Assembly (NCBI GenBank): GCA_036389035.1 | Contig: DASVQQ010000011.1 | Coordinates: 248,001 to 312,000, forward strand | DNA from: Jatrophihabitans sp. | GTDB lineage: Bacteria > Actinomycetota > Actinomycetes > Mycobacteriales > Jatrophihabitantaceae | Direction of reading: 5' to 3' | Length of the DNA stretch: 64,000 bases | Made by a program: the position numbers and the translations under genes | The notes under the pieces: generated by a model | The model's database searches: none | What the model saw: only the letters and a program-made list of their open reading frames with translations | What the model was told of the DNA's origin: nothing | Shown: piece by piece, positions 14,120 through 21,276 of the stretch | Layout of the letters: each line of letters begins with the position of its first letter | How positions within the stretch are numbered: the stretch's first letter is position 1

Positions 14120-15426
14120 CCGACATCCCGCAGCGCGGCGTGGCCCGAACAGCCCGGCTCGCCAGCTTGCCCCTCGGCGTTGCCGGCCGGGCGACAGTTG
14201 GCCTTGGCAAGCGCTTGACCGGCCAGTCGCCCGAAGACGTTCAAGCAGATCTTGCCCAGCGCACGGCCGAGCAGCTGTTCTCGGTGCTGGGCCAGCTCAA
14301 GGGCGGGGCGATGAAGTTCGGGCAGGCGCTGTCGGTCTTCGAGGCGGCTTTGCCGGAGACCTCCGCGGCGCCGTACCGAGAGGCGCTCACCCGGCTGCAG
14401 GAGGCGGCTCCCCCGATGGCGCCGGCCATCATGCACCGGGTCCTCGACGAGCAGTTCGGCACGTCCTGGCGCTCTCGGTTCAGCTCCTTCGACGACCTGC
14501 CAGCGGCGGCCGCCTCGATCGGGCAGGTCCACCGGGCCGTGTGGGCCGACGGTCGCGAGGTGGCGGTCAAGATCCAGTACCCGGGCGCCGGGCCCGCGCT
14601 GATGGCCGACTTCAACCAGCTGTCCCGGTTCGCCAAAGTCTTCGGCATGATCTCGCCCGGCCTGGACGTCAAGCCGCTGCTGACGGAGCTGAAGGCCCGG
14701 GTCAGCGAGGAGCTGGACTACACGCTGGAGGCCGGCGCCCAGCGCCAGTTCGTCGCCGCTTACGAAGGCGATCCGGACATCGTCGCGCCGCGGGTGGTGG
14801 CTAGCGCGCCCAAGGTCGTGGTCAGCGAATGGCTGGAGGGCACCCCGCTGTCACAGATCATCGCGACCGGCACCCAGGAGCAACGAGACCGGGCCGGCCG
14901 GCTACTGGCCCTGCTGCACTTCTCGGCTCCGCAACGCAGCCAACTGCTGCACGCCGATCCGCACCCCGGCAACTTCAGACTGCTCGAGGACGGCCGGATC
15001 GGGGTGCTGGACTTCGGCGCGATGGCCCGGCTTCCGCACGGCACTCCCGAACCGCTGGGCCGGATCACCCGGTTGGTGCTCGACGGTGACACGGAGGCCG
15101 TCATCGCCGCGATGCTCGCCGAGCGGTTCATCCGGCCGGGGTTGGACATCGACGCGGACCGGGTGATGGATTACCTCCGCCCGATCCTGGAGCCGTTGGC
15201 CCAGCCCGAGTTCACCTTCACCCGGGAGTGGATGCGGGAGCAGGCTCAGCGGATCGGTGACCCCCGCAACGAGGCCGCCCGGATCGGCCGGATGCTCAAC
15301 CTGCCGCCGGAGTACCTGCTGTTGCACCGGGTGACCCTAGGCTCGATCGGGGTGCTGTGCCAGCTCGGAGCTCGGGCCTCGTACCGCGCGATCGCGGAGG
15401 CATGGCAGCCCGGCTTCGCCAAGTGA
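14116..15426 (+). CDS. ABC1/AarF/UbiB-family atypical kinase
   Basis: The 436-residue protein carries the ABC1 signature motifs in order: KGGAMKFGQALS (the KxGQ extension, about residue 56), AAASIGQVHRA (A-rich loop), VAVKIQYPG with the catalytic Lys, LLHADPHPGNF (catalytic loop) and VLDFGAM (metal-binding Asp). The A-rich loop replaces the usual Gly-rich loop, as the family requires. In mycobacteria the homologue Rv3197 is linked to macrolide tolerance beside whiB7, and whiB7 lies about 0.8 kb downstream here too. The GTG start overlaps the preceding stop. Confidence 0.92.
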   Translation: MTDIPQRGVARTARLASLPLGVAGRATVGLGKRLTGQSPEDVQADLAQRTAEQLFSVLGQLKGGAMKFGQALSVFEAALPETSAAPYREALTRLQEAAPPMAPAIMHRVLDEQFGTSWRSRFSSFDDLPAAAASIGQVHRAVWADGREVAVKIQYPGAGPALMADFNQLSRFAKVFGMISPGLDVKPLLTELKARVSEELDYTLEAGAQRQFVAAYEGDPDIVAPRVVASAPKVVVSEWLEGTPLSQIIATGTQEQRDRAGRLLALLHFSAPQRSQLLHADPHPGNFRLLEDGRIGVLDFGAMARLPHGTPEPLGRITRLVLDGDTEAVIAAMLAERFIRPGLDIDADRVMDYLRPILEPLAQPEFTFTREWMREQAQRIGDPRNEAARIGRMLNLPPEYLLLHRVTLGSIGVLCQLGARASYRAIAEAWQPGFAK

Positions 15427-15458
15427 GTCAACCCGCCAGGTGAGTCAGAACTCCCGGG

Positions 15459-15638
15459 TCACCACCAGTCCGGCTCGAGCTTGGCCTCCATGGCCCGGAC
15501 GTTGTCCCGGGCGCAGCCAGGACAGGTCCAGCTGCGCCGGTCACCTGCGGTGTCAAGCACCCAGGTCAGCGGCGGATCGCCCTCGGCCGGCTCTGCCGTC
15601 CGGCCGCAGCGCTGGCAGGTCACTGACGGTTGAGTCAT
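15459..15638 (-). CDS. 59-residue zinc-ribbon protein
   Basis: An ATG at 15638 opens a 59-codon frame with two CxxC pairs, CQRCG at residues 8-12 and CPGCA at 39-43, and the ending AMEAKLEPDWW. The pattern PPLTWVLD, WTCPGCARDNVRAMEAKLEPDWW-like fits small actinobacterial zinc-ribbon proteins found in this neighbourhood. It is convergent with the ABC1 kinase gene and only 32 bases from it. Zinc is likely held by the four cysteines. The partner or nucleic-acid target is unknown. Confidence 0.8.
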   Translation of the reverse strand: MTQPSVTCQRCGRTAEPAEGDPPLTWVLDTAGDRRSWTCPGCARDNVRAMEAKLEPDWW

Positions 15639-15720
15639 ATCTCATTGCAGCGCGCCGCCGGCTCCAGGCCAAGCCACCACACCGCGGCCGCCGCAGAATC
15701 CGGGCCCCGTATGGAGATGA

Positions 15721-15755
15721 CCGGGCCGGCCTGGCTGACAGCCAGGCCGGCCCGG
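15721..15755. terminator. Perfect 16-bp GC-rich hairpin
   Basis: CCGGGCCGGCCTGGCT at 15721-15736 pairs fully with 15740-15755 around GAC. It lies between the minus-strand 68-residue gene with its repeat array and the zinc-ribbon gene. It probably ends transcription from the upstream minus-strand genes. No U tract follows on either strand. Confidence 0.6.
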
Positions 15756-15766
15756 TCAACGAGAAC

Positions 15767-15892
15767 GGCTGGTACGGCTCGTAGAGCTAGTACGGCTAGT
15801 AGAGCTGGTACGGCTCGTAGAGCTGATACGACTCGTAGAGCTGATACAGCTCGTAGAGCTAGTACGGCTAGTAGAGCTGGTACGGCTCGGGT
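15767..15892. repeat. Seven tandem 18-bp repeats
   Basis: Seven adjacent units of AGCTGGTACGGCTCGTAG or close variants fill 15767-15892. Substitutions fall at a few positions (GG/AG/GA, CTCG/CTAG). Units 2 and 6 are identical, as are the core bases of units 3 and 7, suggesting block duplication. The array begins directly after the stop of the minus-strand 68-residue gene. On that strand one frame would read YEPYQL, but variant units contain stops, so it is not coding now. Confidence 0.85.
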
Positions 15893-16099
15893 TTAGCCGA
15901 CCAGTTGGTAGTCAGCCCCGGATCGCTCAGCCAGCCGGCGCTCGGAGTGAGCTGCCCGGTTCGCGGAATATGCCGCTAGCCGGTTCCAGCGCCGAGCCTG
16001 AACGAGTTGCTGGGACAGCCGACGCTGAGCTGCCAGCATCGCCTGCTCCTGCGTTCGCTCTCGTGCGAATGCTTCATACATGGTGAACATGTTGTCCAA
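15893..16099 (-). CDS. 68-residue basic helical protein, unknown
   Basis: The frame starts MDNMFTMYEAFARE at the ATG at 16099 and is almost wholly alpha-helical, rich in Arg, Ala and Gln (QEQAMLAAQRRLSQQLVQARR), with no membrane segment. It lies between whiB7 (about 100 bases upstream, same strand) and the 18-bp repeat array, so it may be cotranscribed with whiB7. No family is recognised. Possible roles include a small nucleic-acid or ribosome-binding protein; this is only inference from charge. Confidence 0.55.
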   Translation of the reverse strand: MDNMFTMYEAFARERTQEQAMLAAQRRLSQQLVQARRWNRLAAYSANRAAHSERRLAERSGADYQLVG

Positions 16100-16201
16100 C
16101 TCCTCAGTGGTCTGTCAGCTTGAACCCGTTGCCCGTAAGGGCGAACGGAAGATCTCGGATCACCCGACGACCGGTTACCCGGCCGCCGAACGACGTTCTT
16201 C

Positions 16202-16564
16202 TCAGGCGGCGACCTCGTCCTTGCGAGGCCGGCCGCGCGGGCGCTTGCGAGCGATGACGGTTCCCTGGCTGAAGATCTCGCCGCCCCAGACGCCCCACGG
16301 CTCGCGGCGGTCGAGCGCGCCGGCCAAGCATCCGGCTCGGAGCGGACATGGCGCGCACAGCGCCTTGGCCTGCTCCAGCTCGGTCGGTGACTCGGCGAAC
16401 CAGAGGTCGGCATCGAGTGACCGGCAGGGCAGATCGTCGATGTCGGCGCCGAAGGCCGGGTCGACCGTGGCCGTCAACGGCTCACAGATCGAGATAGCAG
16501 CCGGCTGTTCGGCCACAACCCACGGTTGCGCCTGCGGCTCGATCAGAGTGGCAGTGGCAAACAC
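16202..16564 (-). CDS. whiB7: WhiB7 Fe-S transcriptional regulator
   Basis: The 120-residue protein has four iron-sulfur cysteines (one at PCRSLD, then CAPCPLRAGC), the WhiB turn GVWGGE, and a C-terminal AT-hook RPRGRPRK. The last feature, with uvrD2 next door, identifies WhiB7 rather than another WhiB. WhiB7 binds the primary sigma factor and activates intrinsic antibiotic-resistance genes at promoters with an AT-rich block before the -35. The GTG start at 16564 follows AGGAGGTGA. Upstream lies a leader of about 400 bases with an upstream ORF, alternative hairpins and a promoter that itself carries an AT-rich block, so autoregulation and attenuation are expected. Confidence 0.95.
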   Translation of the reverse strand: MFATATLIEPQAQPWVVAEQPAAISICEPLTATVDPAFGADIDDLPCRSLDADLWFAESPTELEQAKALCAPCPLRAGCLAGALDRREPWGVWGGEIFSQGTVIARKRPRGRPRKDEVAA

Positions 16565-16678
16565 GTCGGGTCACCTCCTACTTCGTTGCGGAAACTGGAT
16601 TTCGTGTTCGGTTGTGTGGTGGGCGACTGCTGCATGTGGTGCCCCTCGTGACCTGCGTGCTGAGCGGGAAATAACAAA

Positions 16679-16710
16679 GGCCGCGGTTCCCGGTCAGGGA
16701 ATCCGCGGCC
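16679..16710 (-). terminator. Intrinsic terminator in the whiB7 leader (attenuator)
   Basis: On the minus strand GGCCGCGG (16703-16710) pairs with CCGCGGCC (16679-16686), and after a bulged base TTCCC pairs with GGGAA, closing a 5-base loop. The RNA then reads UUUGUUAUUU, a clear U-rich tail. It lies between the upstream ORF and whiB7, about 115 bases before the whiB7 start, so premature termination would silence the gene. Confidence 0.85.
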
Positions 16711-16754
16711 TCGAAAGGATCGCTCTAGGAAAATCAGAGCGGTATCTTTCGAGG
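16709..16754 (-). promoter_or_regulatory. Alternative leader hairpin overlapping the uORF stop
   Basis: CCTCGAAAG (minus strand, 16746-16754) pairs with CTTTCGAGG (16709-16717), and inside it CGCTCT pairs with AGAGCG (16721-16726 with 16736-16741). The uORF stop at 16734-16736 lies within the structure. The outer stem shares bases 16709-16710 with the terminator stem, so ribosome position on the uORF could bias which hairpin forms. The overlap is small, so this is a proposal. Confidence 0.6.
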
Positions 16755-16901
16755 TCGGCGAGCCTGACCGAAGACATTCGTCATCTCGATGCCGGTGATG
16801 TCGTGATCGCGAACTGCCGAGACAACTGTCAATCCCGTCGGAACAGCACCGAACGCAGCCGCGATCTCGACGGCTGCGCAGAAGTTGGTGTAGTTAGACA
16901 T
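16734..16901 (-). CDS. whiB7 upstream ORF (55 codons)
   Basis: An ATG at 16901 lies eight bases after GGAGG and opens 55 codons (MSNYTNFCAAVEIAAAFG to RRPRKIPL). Its last codons, including three Arg and one Lys, run into the alternative hairpin that precedes the intrinsic terminator. In mycobacteria and Streptomyces, translation of a whiB7 uORF is known to control terminator formation in response to ribosome-targeting drugs. The peptide itself probably matters less than ribosome stalling. It is distinct from the whiB7 coding frame. Confidence 0.8.
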   Translation of the reverse strand: MSNYTNFCAAVEIAAAFGAVPTGLTVVSAVRDHDITGIEMTNVFGQARRPRKIPL

Positions 16902-16976
16902 GTTCGGCGCCTCCTTTTCGAGTCTCGACGCGGCTACCAGTAAGCAGCGACGGTTAGCGGTGGTGTTGTGTACGCG

Positions 16977-17015
16977 AGGCTAGCGGAGCGCCTTGGATCC
17001 GCACAAATCATTTTC
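16977..17015 (-). promoter_or_regulatory. whiB7 promoter with WhiB7-type AT-rich block
   Basis: On the minus strand TTGTGC (17001-17006) and TAGCCT (16977-16982) are 18 bases apart. AAAATGATT (17007-17015) directly precedes the -35. WhiB7-dependent promoters are known to carry such an AT block for the AT-hook. The expected transcript starts near 16970, giving a leader of about 400 bases. Confidence 0.7.
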
Positions 17016-17116
17016 CACGAACACGCCGAAATTTTTTCTGGCACGGCTGTGACTCCTCCGGAGCCCGTTCGGCCAGCCGTCGCCACACCGGCACAGGCGA
17101 CGTCGGCACGCGCTGT

Positions 17117-19186
17117 TCAGTCCAGCTCGACCGGCTCCGGATCCTGGCCGGCCAGCACCGCCAACACCACGTCGGCATAACGCTGAAGCTTGGTCGGGCC
17201 CACCCCCGGCACCTGTGCCAGCTCGGCCTCGTTCGCCGGCGCCCGGTCGGCGATGGCCACCAGGGTGGCGTCGGAGAACACCACGTAGGCCGGCACCGAC
17301 TGGGCATCGGCCTGTTTCTTGCGCCAGGCCCGCAGCCGTCCGAACGTCGCGGCGTCCTCGGCCGGCACCGCCGTCTTGGCTCGCTTGCCCGAGCCGCTGG
17401 AACGGCTTGAACGCTCGGCCGTCCCGGGCCGCAACCCGTCGAGGAACCTGCTGGGCCGCCGGCGCCTGGCCTGCCCCTGATGCCGAGCCAGCGCCCAGGA
17501 CAGCATCAGCCGCTGCCGGGCACGGGTGATGCCCACGTAGAACAGCCGGCGTTCCTCAGCCAGCTGCTCAGGAGTGTTGGCGTGCTGGATCGGCAGGGTC
17601 TGATCGGTCAGCCCGACCAGGAACACCGCGTCCCACTCCAGTCCCTTGGCCGAATGCAACGACGCCAGGGTGACGCCCTGCACCGTGGGAGCGTGCTGGG
17701 ATGCCGCGCGCTGCTCGAGGTCGGCGTTGAAGTCATCGAGCCGGGCGGCGGGCAGCTCGACGCGGAACTGCTCGGCGAGGTTCACCAGCGCGGCAAGGGA
17801 CTCCCACCGTTCTCGGGCAGCGCCCCCCGGCGGCGGGTGCTCGGCATTCCAGCCGACCGAGCTGAGCACCTCGGCCACCGACTCGGGCAACGACACGCTG
17901 CCGTCGTCGGCCCGGGCGGCTCCCCTCAGCAACACCAGTGCCTGGCGCACCTCGGCACGCTCGAAGAACTTCTCCCCGCCGCGCAGCACATACGGGATGC
18001 CGGCCTCGCTGAGGGCCTGCTCGTACGCCTCGGACTGGGCGTTGATCCGGAACAGCACCGCGATCTCCGAGGCCGGCGTCCCACCGGCGATCAGCCGCTT
18101 GGCCGCCGCGGCCACCGACTGGGCTTCGGCGACCTCGTCGTCGTGCTCGGCGAAGCTGGGCTGGGGGCCGTCCGGGCGCTGACCGATCAGCCGCAGATGC
18201 GCTGAGCGGCTCTCGGTCGCACCGCTGATCAGCCGGTTGGCCAGGTCGACGATCTGCGGGGTGGAGCGGTAGTCCCGCTCCAACCGCACGACAGTGGCCT
18301 TCGGGTAGCGCTCGGCGAAATCGAGCAGGTACGACGGTTTCGCGCCGGCGAAGGAGTAGATCGTCTGGTTCGGGTCGCCCACCACGCAGACGTCGTCACG
18401 GCCACCGAGCCAGGCGTCCAGCAGCCGCTGCTGGATCGGTGAGACGTCCTGGTACTCATCGATCACGAAGTAGCGGTACTGGGTGCGGATCGACCGCGCC
18501 ACCTCGCCGATCTCCTCCAGCGCGCCGGCCATGATCAGCAGCAGGTCGGAGAAATCGATCTCGTTGTTGCGGCGCTTGGCCTCTTCATAGCCGGCATAGA
18601 CCTCCGCCACCCGTTCCGGTGTCACCGAGATGCCCCGGTTGGCCTTCGCGGCGGCGCTCGGATAGTCCTGGGCGCTGATCAGGGAGGACTTGGCCCAGTC
18701 GATCTCGCCGGCCAGGTCACGCAGTTCCGCCTTGTCGGTGCGCAGCCGCAACCGGTTCGCGGCCTGGGACACCCACCGGATCGGGTTGCTGGCCACCTCG
18801 GGCATCGGACCGCCCAGGATCTGCGGCGCGAAGTAGGTCAGCTGGCGCAGCGCGGCCGCGTGGAACGTGCGGGCCTGCACCCCGCCGGCGCCCAGGCCGC
18901 GCAACCTGGTGCGCAGCTCACCCGCAGCCCGGGCGGTGAAGGTCACAGCCAGCACCGCGTCGGCGGGCACCGCGCCCACCGCCACCGCGTAGGCGATCCG
19001 ATGGGTGATGGCCCGGGTCTTGCCGGTTCCGGCGCCGGCCAGGATGCAGACCGGGCCGCGGACGGCCTCGGCAGCCTCGCGCTGCTCGGGGTCGAGCCCG
19101 GCCAGCACCCGCTCGGCCGAGGCACCGGCCGGCCGGTCCGCCGGCGAGCCGTCGGTGGAGTACTCGGTGGAGCTGGCGGCGGTCAC
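17117..19186 (-). CDS. uvrD2: UvrD2 superfamily 1A DNA helicase
   Basis: The protein is 689 residues if started at the GTG at 19186; a start further upstream is possible. Motifs run in order: Walker A AGAGTGKTR (51-59), VTFTARAAGELRTRL, DEYQDVSPIQ, GDPNQTIYSF, LERDYRST, VTLASLHSAKGLEWDAVF and VGITRARQRL. The C-terminal 70 residues form an HRDC domain (PAYVVFSDATL, VPGVGPTKLQRY). Mycobacterial UvrD2 has a tetracysteine module between motor and HRDC; no such cysteines occur here. The order whiB7-uvrD2-mycoredoxin matches mycobacteria. Confidence 0.93.
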   Translation of the reverse strand: MTAASSTEYSTDGSPADRPAGASAERVLAGLDPEQREAAEAVRGPVCILAGAGTGKTRAITHRIAYAVAVGAVPADAVLAVTFTARAAGELRTRLRGLGAGGVQARTFHAAALRQLTYFAPQILGGPMPEVASNPIRWVSQAANRLRLRTDKAELRDLAGEIDWAKSSLISAQDYPSAAAKANRGISVTPERVAEVYAGYEEAKRRNNEIDFSDLLLIMAGALEEIGEVARSIRTQYRYFVIDEYQDVSPIQQRLLDAWLGGRDDVCVVGDPNQTIYSFAGAKPSYLLDFAERYPKATVVRLERDYRSTPQIVDLANRLISGATESRSAHLRLIGQRPDGPQPSFAEHDDEVAEAQSVAAAAKRLIAGGTPASEIAVLFRINAQSEAYEQALSEAGIPYVLRGGEKFFERAEVRQALVLLRGAARADDGSVSLPESVAEVLSSVGWNAEHPPPGGAARERWESLAALVNLAEQFRVELPAARLDDFNADLEQRAASQHAPTVQGVTLASLHSAKGLEWDAVFLVGLTDQTLPIQHANTPEQLAEERRLFYVGITRARQRLMLSWALARHQGQARRRRPSRFLDGLRPGTAERSSRSSGSGKRAKTAVPAEDAATFGRLRAWRKKQADAQSVPAYVVFSDATLVAIADRAPANEAELAQVPGVGPTKLQRYADVVLAVLAGQDPEPVELD

Positions 19187-19313
19187 CCCTGCATCCTGCC
19201 AAGCCGGACCGACAGTCGGGCCGTGGGCCCGAGCACCTGTGCATAACGACACCGATTCGCCGCATGGGCGAGAACGAGGTGCGCGCCGGGAACATCTGCG
19301 GCCATTGTGGCGG

Positions 19314-19344
19314 TTGAACCTTCTGACGACACCCGGCTTACCCT
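19314..19344 (+). promoter_or_regulatory. Probable promoter of the mycoredoxin operon
   Basis: TTGAAC (19314-19319) and TACCCT (19339-19344) are 19 bases apart, slightly long. A GGAGG ribosome site at about 19346 follows before the ATG at 19360, so this transcript has a short leader, unlike several leaderless genes nearby. Confidence 0.45.
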
Positions 19345-19359
19345 GCGGAGGGCTCTGGC

Positions 19360-19608
19360 ATGACTGCCACTTTCACGATGTACACCACCCCATGGTGCGG
19401 TTACTGCGTCCGGCTCAAGGACGGTCTCAAGCGCGCCGGACTCACCTTCGCCGAGGTTGACATCGAGCAGGACGAGAGCGCGGCCGAGCGTGTCATGCAG
19501 GTCAACGGGGGCAACCAGACGGTTCCGACCCTGGAGTTCGCCGACGGCTCAGCGCTGACCAACCCGAGCGTGCGACAGGTGCAGGAGAAGCTCGCCGCGC
19601 TGGTCTGA
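19360..19608 (+). CDS. mrx1: Mycoredoxin Mrx1, glutaredoxin-fold
   Basis: The 82-residue protein has the redox motif WCGYC with Cys13 and Cys16, the cis-Pro segment TVPTLEF, and the length of mycobacterial Mrx1 (Rv3198A). Mycoredoxins reduce mixed disulfides between proteins and mycothiol, so the host should make mycothiol. It is divergent from uvrD2, as in mycobacteria. The next gene follows almost at once (GTG three bases after the TGA), so both are likely cotranscribed. Confidence 0.93.
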   Translation: MTATFTMYTTPWCGYCVRLKDGLKRAGLTFAEVDIEQDESAAERVMQVNGGNQTVPTLEFADGSALTNPSVRQVQEKLAALV

Positions 19609-19610
19609 GG

Positions 19611-20243
19611 GTGAGGCGCTACACCGCGATCACCCCGCAGGCCCTGACCGGGCAACTGGTCGAGCTGCTGACCCGGCGCCACCCCGGCAGCCATCCGCTG
19701 CGGGTCGCGTTGGACGCGCCCGGCTGGGTCGAGCTGGAGCCGCTCACCGAGGCACTGCGTGCCGAGCTGCACGCGCTCGGGCATCCGGTGGGCGTGGTGT
19801 GGGCCAGGGACTTCTACCGGGACGCCTCGCTGCGGTTCGAGCACGGCAGGACCGACCCCGAGTCCTTCTACACCGGCTGGCTGGATCTCAGAGCCCTGCA
19901 ACGAGAGGTGCTCAGCCCGCTGGCCGGGGCCGAGAACGCCCGTTACCTGCCCGCGCTGCGCGATGCGGCGACCAACCGGGCCACCCGGACCCCACCGGTG
20001 CCACTGCCGGCCGCCGGGGTGCTGCTGGTGTGCGGTGAGCTGCTGCTCGGCGCCGGGCTGAGCTTCGACGTGGTCATCCACCTCGCGCTCAGCCGGTCCG
20101 CCAGGAAGCGGCAGGTTCCCGAGGACCGGCGCTGGACTCTGCCGGCCTTCGACCGCTACGACATCGACGTCGACCCGGTGGGGCTGGCCGATGTGGTGAT
20201 CCGCTACGACGATCCCAGGCATCCCGCCGTCTCGGTGCGGTGA
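19611..20243 (+). CDS. Uridine-kinase-like protein without a Walker A loop
   Basis: The 210 residues align in outline with actinobacterial proteins annotated as uridine kinase: ARDFYRDASLRFEHGRTDPESFYTGWLD, VCGELLLGAGL, VIHLALSRSARKRQ, WTLPAFDRYDIDVDP and RYDDPRHPA. Where the P-loop should be, the sequence reads RVALDAPGWVELEPL, with no GxxxxGK[ST]. ATP binding is therefore doubtful, and the kinase name may be wrong for this branch. It starts at a GTG three bases after the mycoredoxin stop, implying cotranscription. Confidence 0.7.
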   Translation: MRRYTAITPQALTGQLVELLTRRHPGSHPLRVALDAPGWVELEPLTEALRAELHALGHPVGVVWARDFYRDASLRFEHGRTDPESFYTGWLDLRALQREVLSPLAGAENARYLPALRDAATNRATRTPPVPLPAAGVLLVCGELLLGAGLSFDVVIHLALSRSARKRQVPEDRRWTLPAFDRYDIDVDPVGLADVVIRYDDPRHPAVSVR

Positions 20244-20298
20244 CCCCGGCGCGGGACGGGCCTCGGCAGTCAGTCCCCCGGCAGTTGCTCCCAAGCGG

Positions 20299-21273
20299 TC
20301 AGTCCTCGGCGAGCAGCCAGGCGTTGATCAGCTGCCGGGCGATCGACATCGCCCCGGGCAGTCCGCGCAACGCCGGCAGCGGGTGCGAGGTCGAGCCCGC
20401 GTCGGCCACCGGCTCAGCACCCCAGTCGGTGGTGCGGCGGACTTCCTCGCGGGTGTACCAGCCGGCCTCGACAATCTCGTCGGCGTCGATCACCAGCCGC
20501 GGGTCCCCGGTCACCCGCGCGGTGTAACCGAGCATCAACGAGGCCGGAAAGGGATGCGGCTGGCTTGCCACATAGGCGACGTCGCACACCTGGATGCCGA
20601 CCTCTTCACGGACCTCGCGGACGATCGCGGCCTCCGCCGACTCCCCCGCCTCGACGAATCCGGCCAGCACCGACATGCGCCCGGCCGGCCACTGCGGGCC
20701 CCGGGCCAGCACGCACCGGCCGGCGCCGTCGTGCACCAGCACGATCACCGCGGGATCGGTTCGCGGAAAGTGCTCGGAGGAGTCCACCGGGCAGGTCCTG
20801 CTCCAGCCCGCCTTGCTCACCTCGGTCACCGCGCCGCAGCGCGCGCAGTGCCGGTGCGACTGGTGCCAGGCCTGCAGGGCCACCGCGATGGTGAGCAGCC
20901 CGACCTCGAGGTCGGTCAGCTCGGTGGCCAGCTCGCGCAGGCCCCGCCAGTCCGGGGCGGCGCCGTCCTGGTCGCCGAGCGTCGCGAGGTAGACCGTGCC
21001 GCCGGCAGCGCCGAGTAGCACCCGGACGCCGTCGGGCGCGGCCTCGGCGGGTGCGACGAACCGCAGCGCCCGGCCGCCGGAAAGCACCGGCGTGGTTCCG
21101 GTTCGCGAGAGCTGCAGCACCCGGCTGGCCGGGTCCTTCCAGACGGCCGCCAGCCAGTCCTCGTCGGTGCGGCGGTGGGCGATCCGGTCATGCGCCGAGC
21201 GCGCCAGGATCGGCACGTCCGGCACCGCCCAGGGATCGCGCGCCGGCCGGTCGGCACCCCGATCAGCGGTCAA
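20299..21273 (-). CDS. nudC: NudC-type NAD+/NADH pyrophosphatase
   Basis: The 324-residue protein has an N-terminal family domain, a zinc-ribbon region around residues 145-165 (CARCG, then RTCP), and a Nudix box at about 210-232 (GFVEAGESAEAAIVREVREEVG). SQPHPFPASLMLGY downstream matches the SQPWPFPxS signature that separates NADH pyrophosphatases from other Nudix enzymes. It hydrolyses NAD(H) and can remove NAD caps from RNA. Only three clear ribbon cysteines are seen; a His may supply the fourth ligand. It sits where Rv3199c does. Confidence 0.93.
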   Translation of the reverse strand: MTADRGADRPARDPWAVPDVPILARSAHDRIAHRRTDEDWLAAVWKDPASRVLQLSRTGTTPVLSGGRALRFVAPAEAAPDGVRVLLGAAGGTVYLATLGDQDGAAPDWRGLRELATELTDLEVGLLTIAVALQAWHQSHRHCARCGAVTEVSKAGWSRTCPVDSSEHFPRTDPAVIVLVHDGAGRCVLARGPQWPAGRMSVLAGFVEAGESAEAAIVREVREEVGIQVCDVAYVASQPHPFPASLMLGYTARVTGDPRLVIDADEIVEAGWYTREEVRRTTDWGAEPVADAGSTSHPLPALRGLPGAMSIARQLINAWLLAED

Positions 21274-21276
21274 GGA

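Noticed and set aside
15767..15892. Possible CRISPR array
   Set aside because: The units are directly adjacent 18-mers without unique spacers and there are no cas genes.
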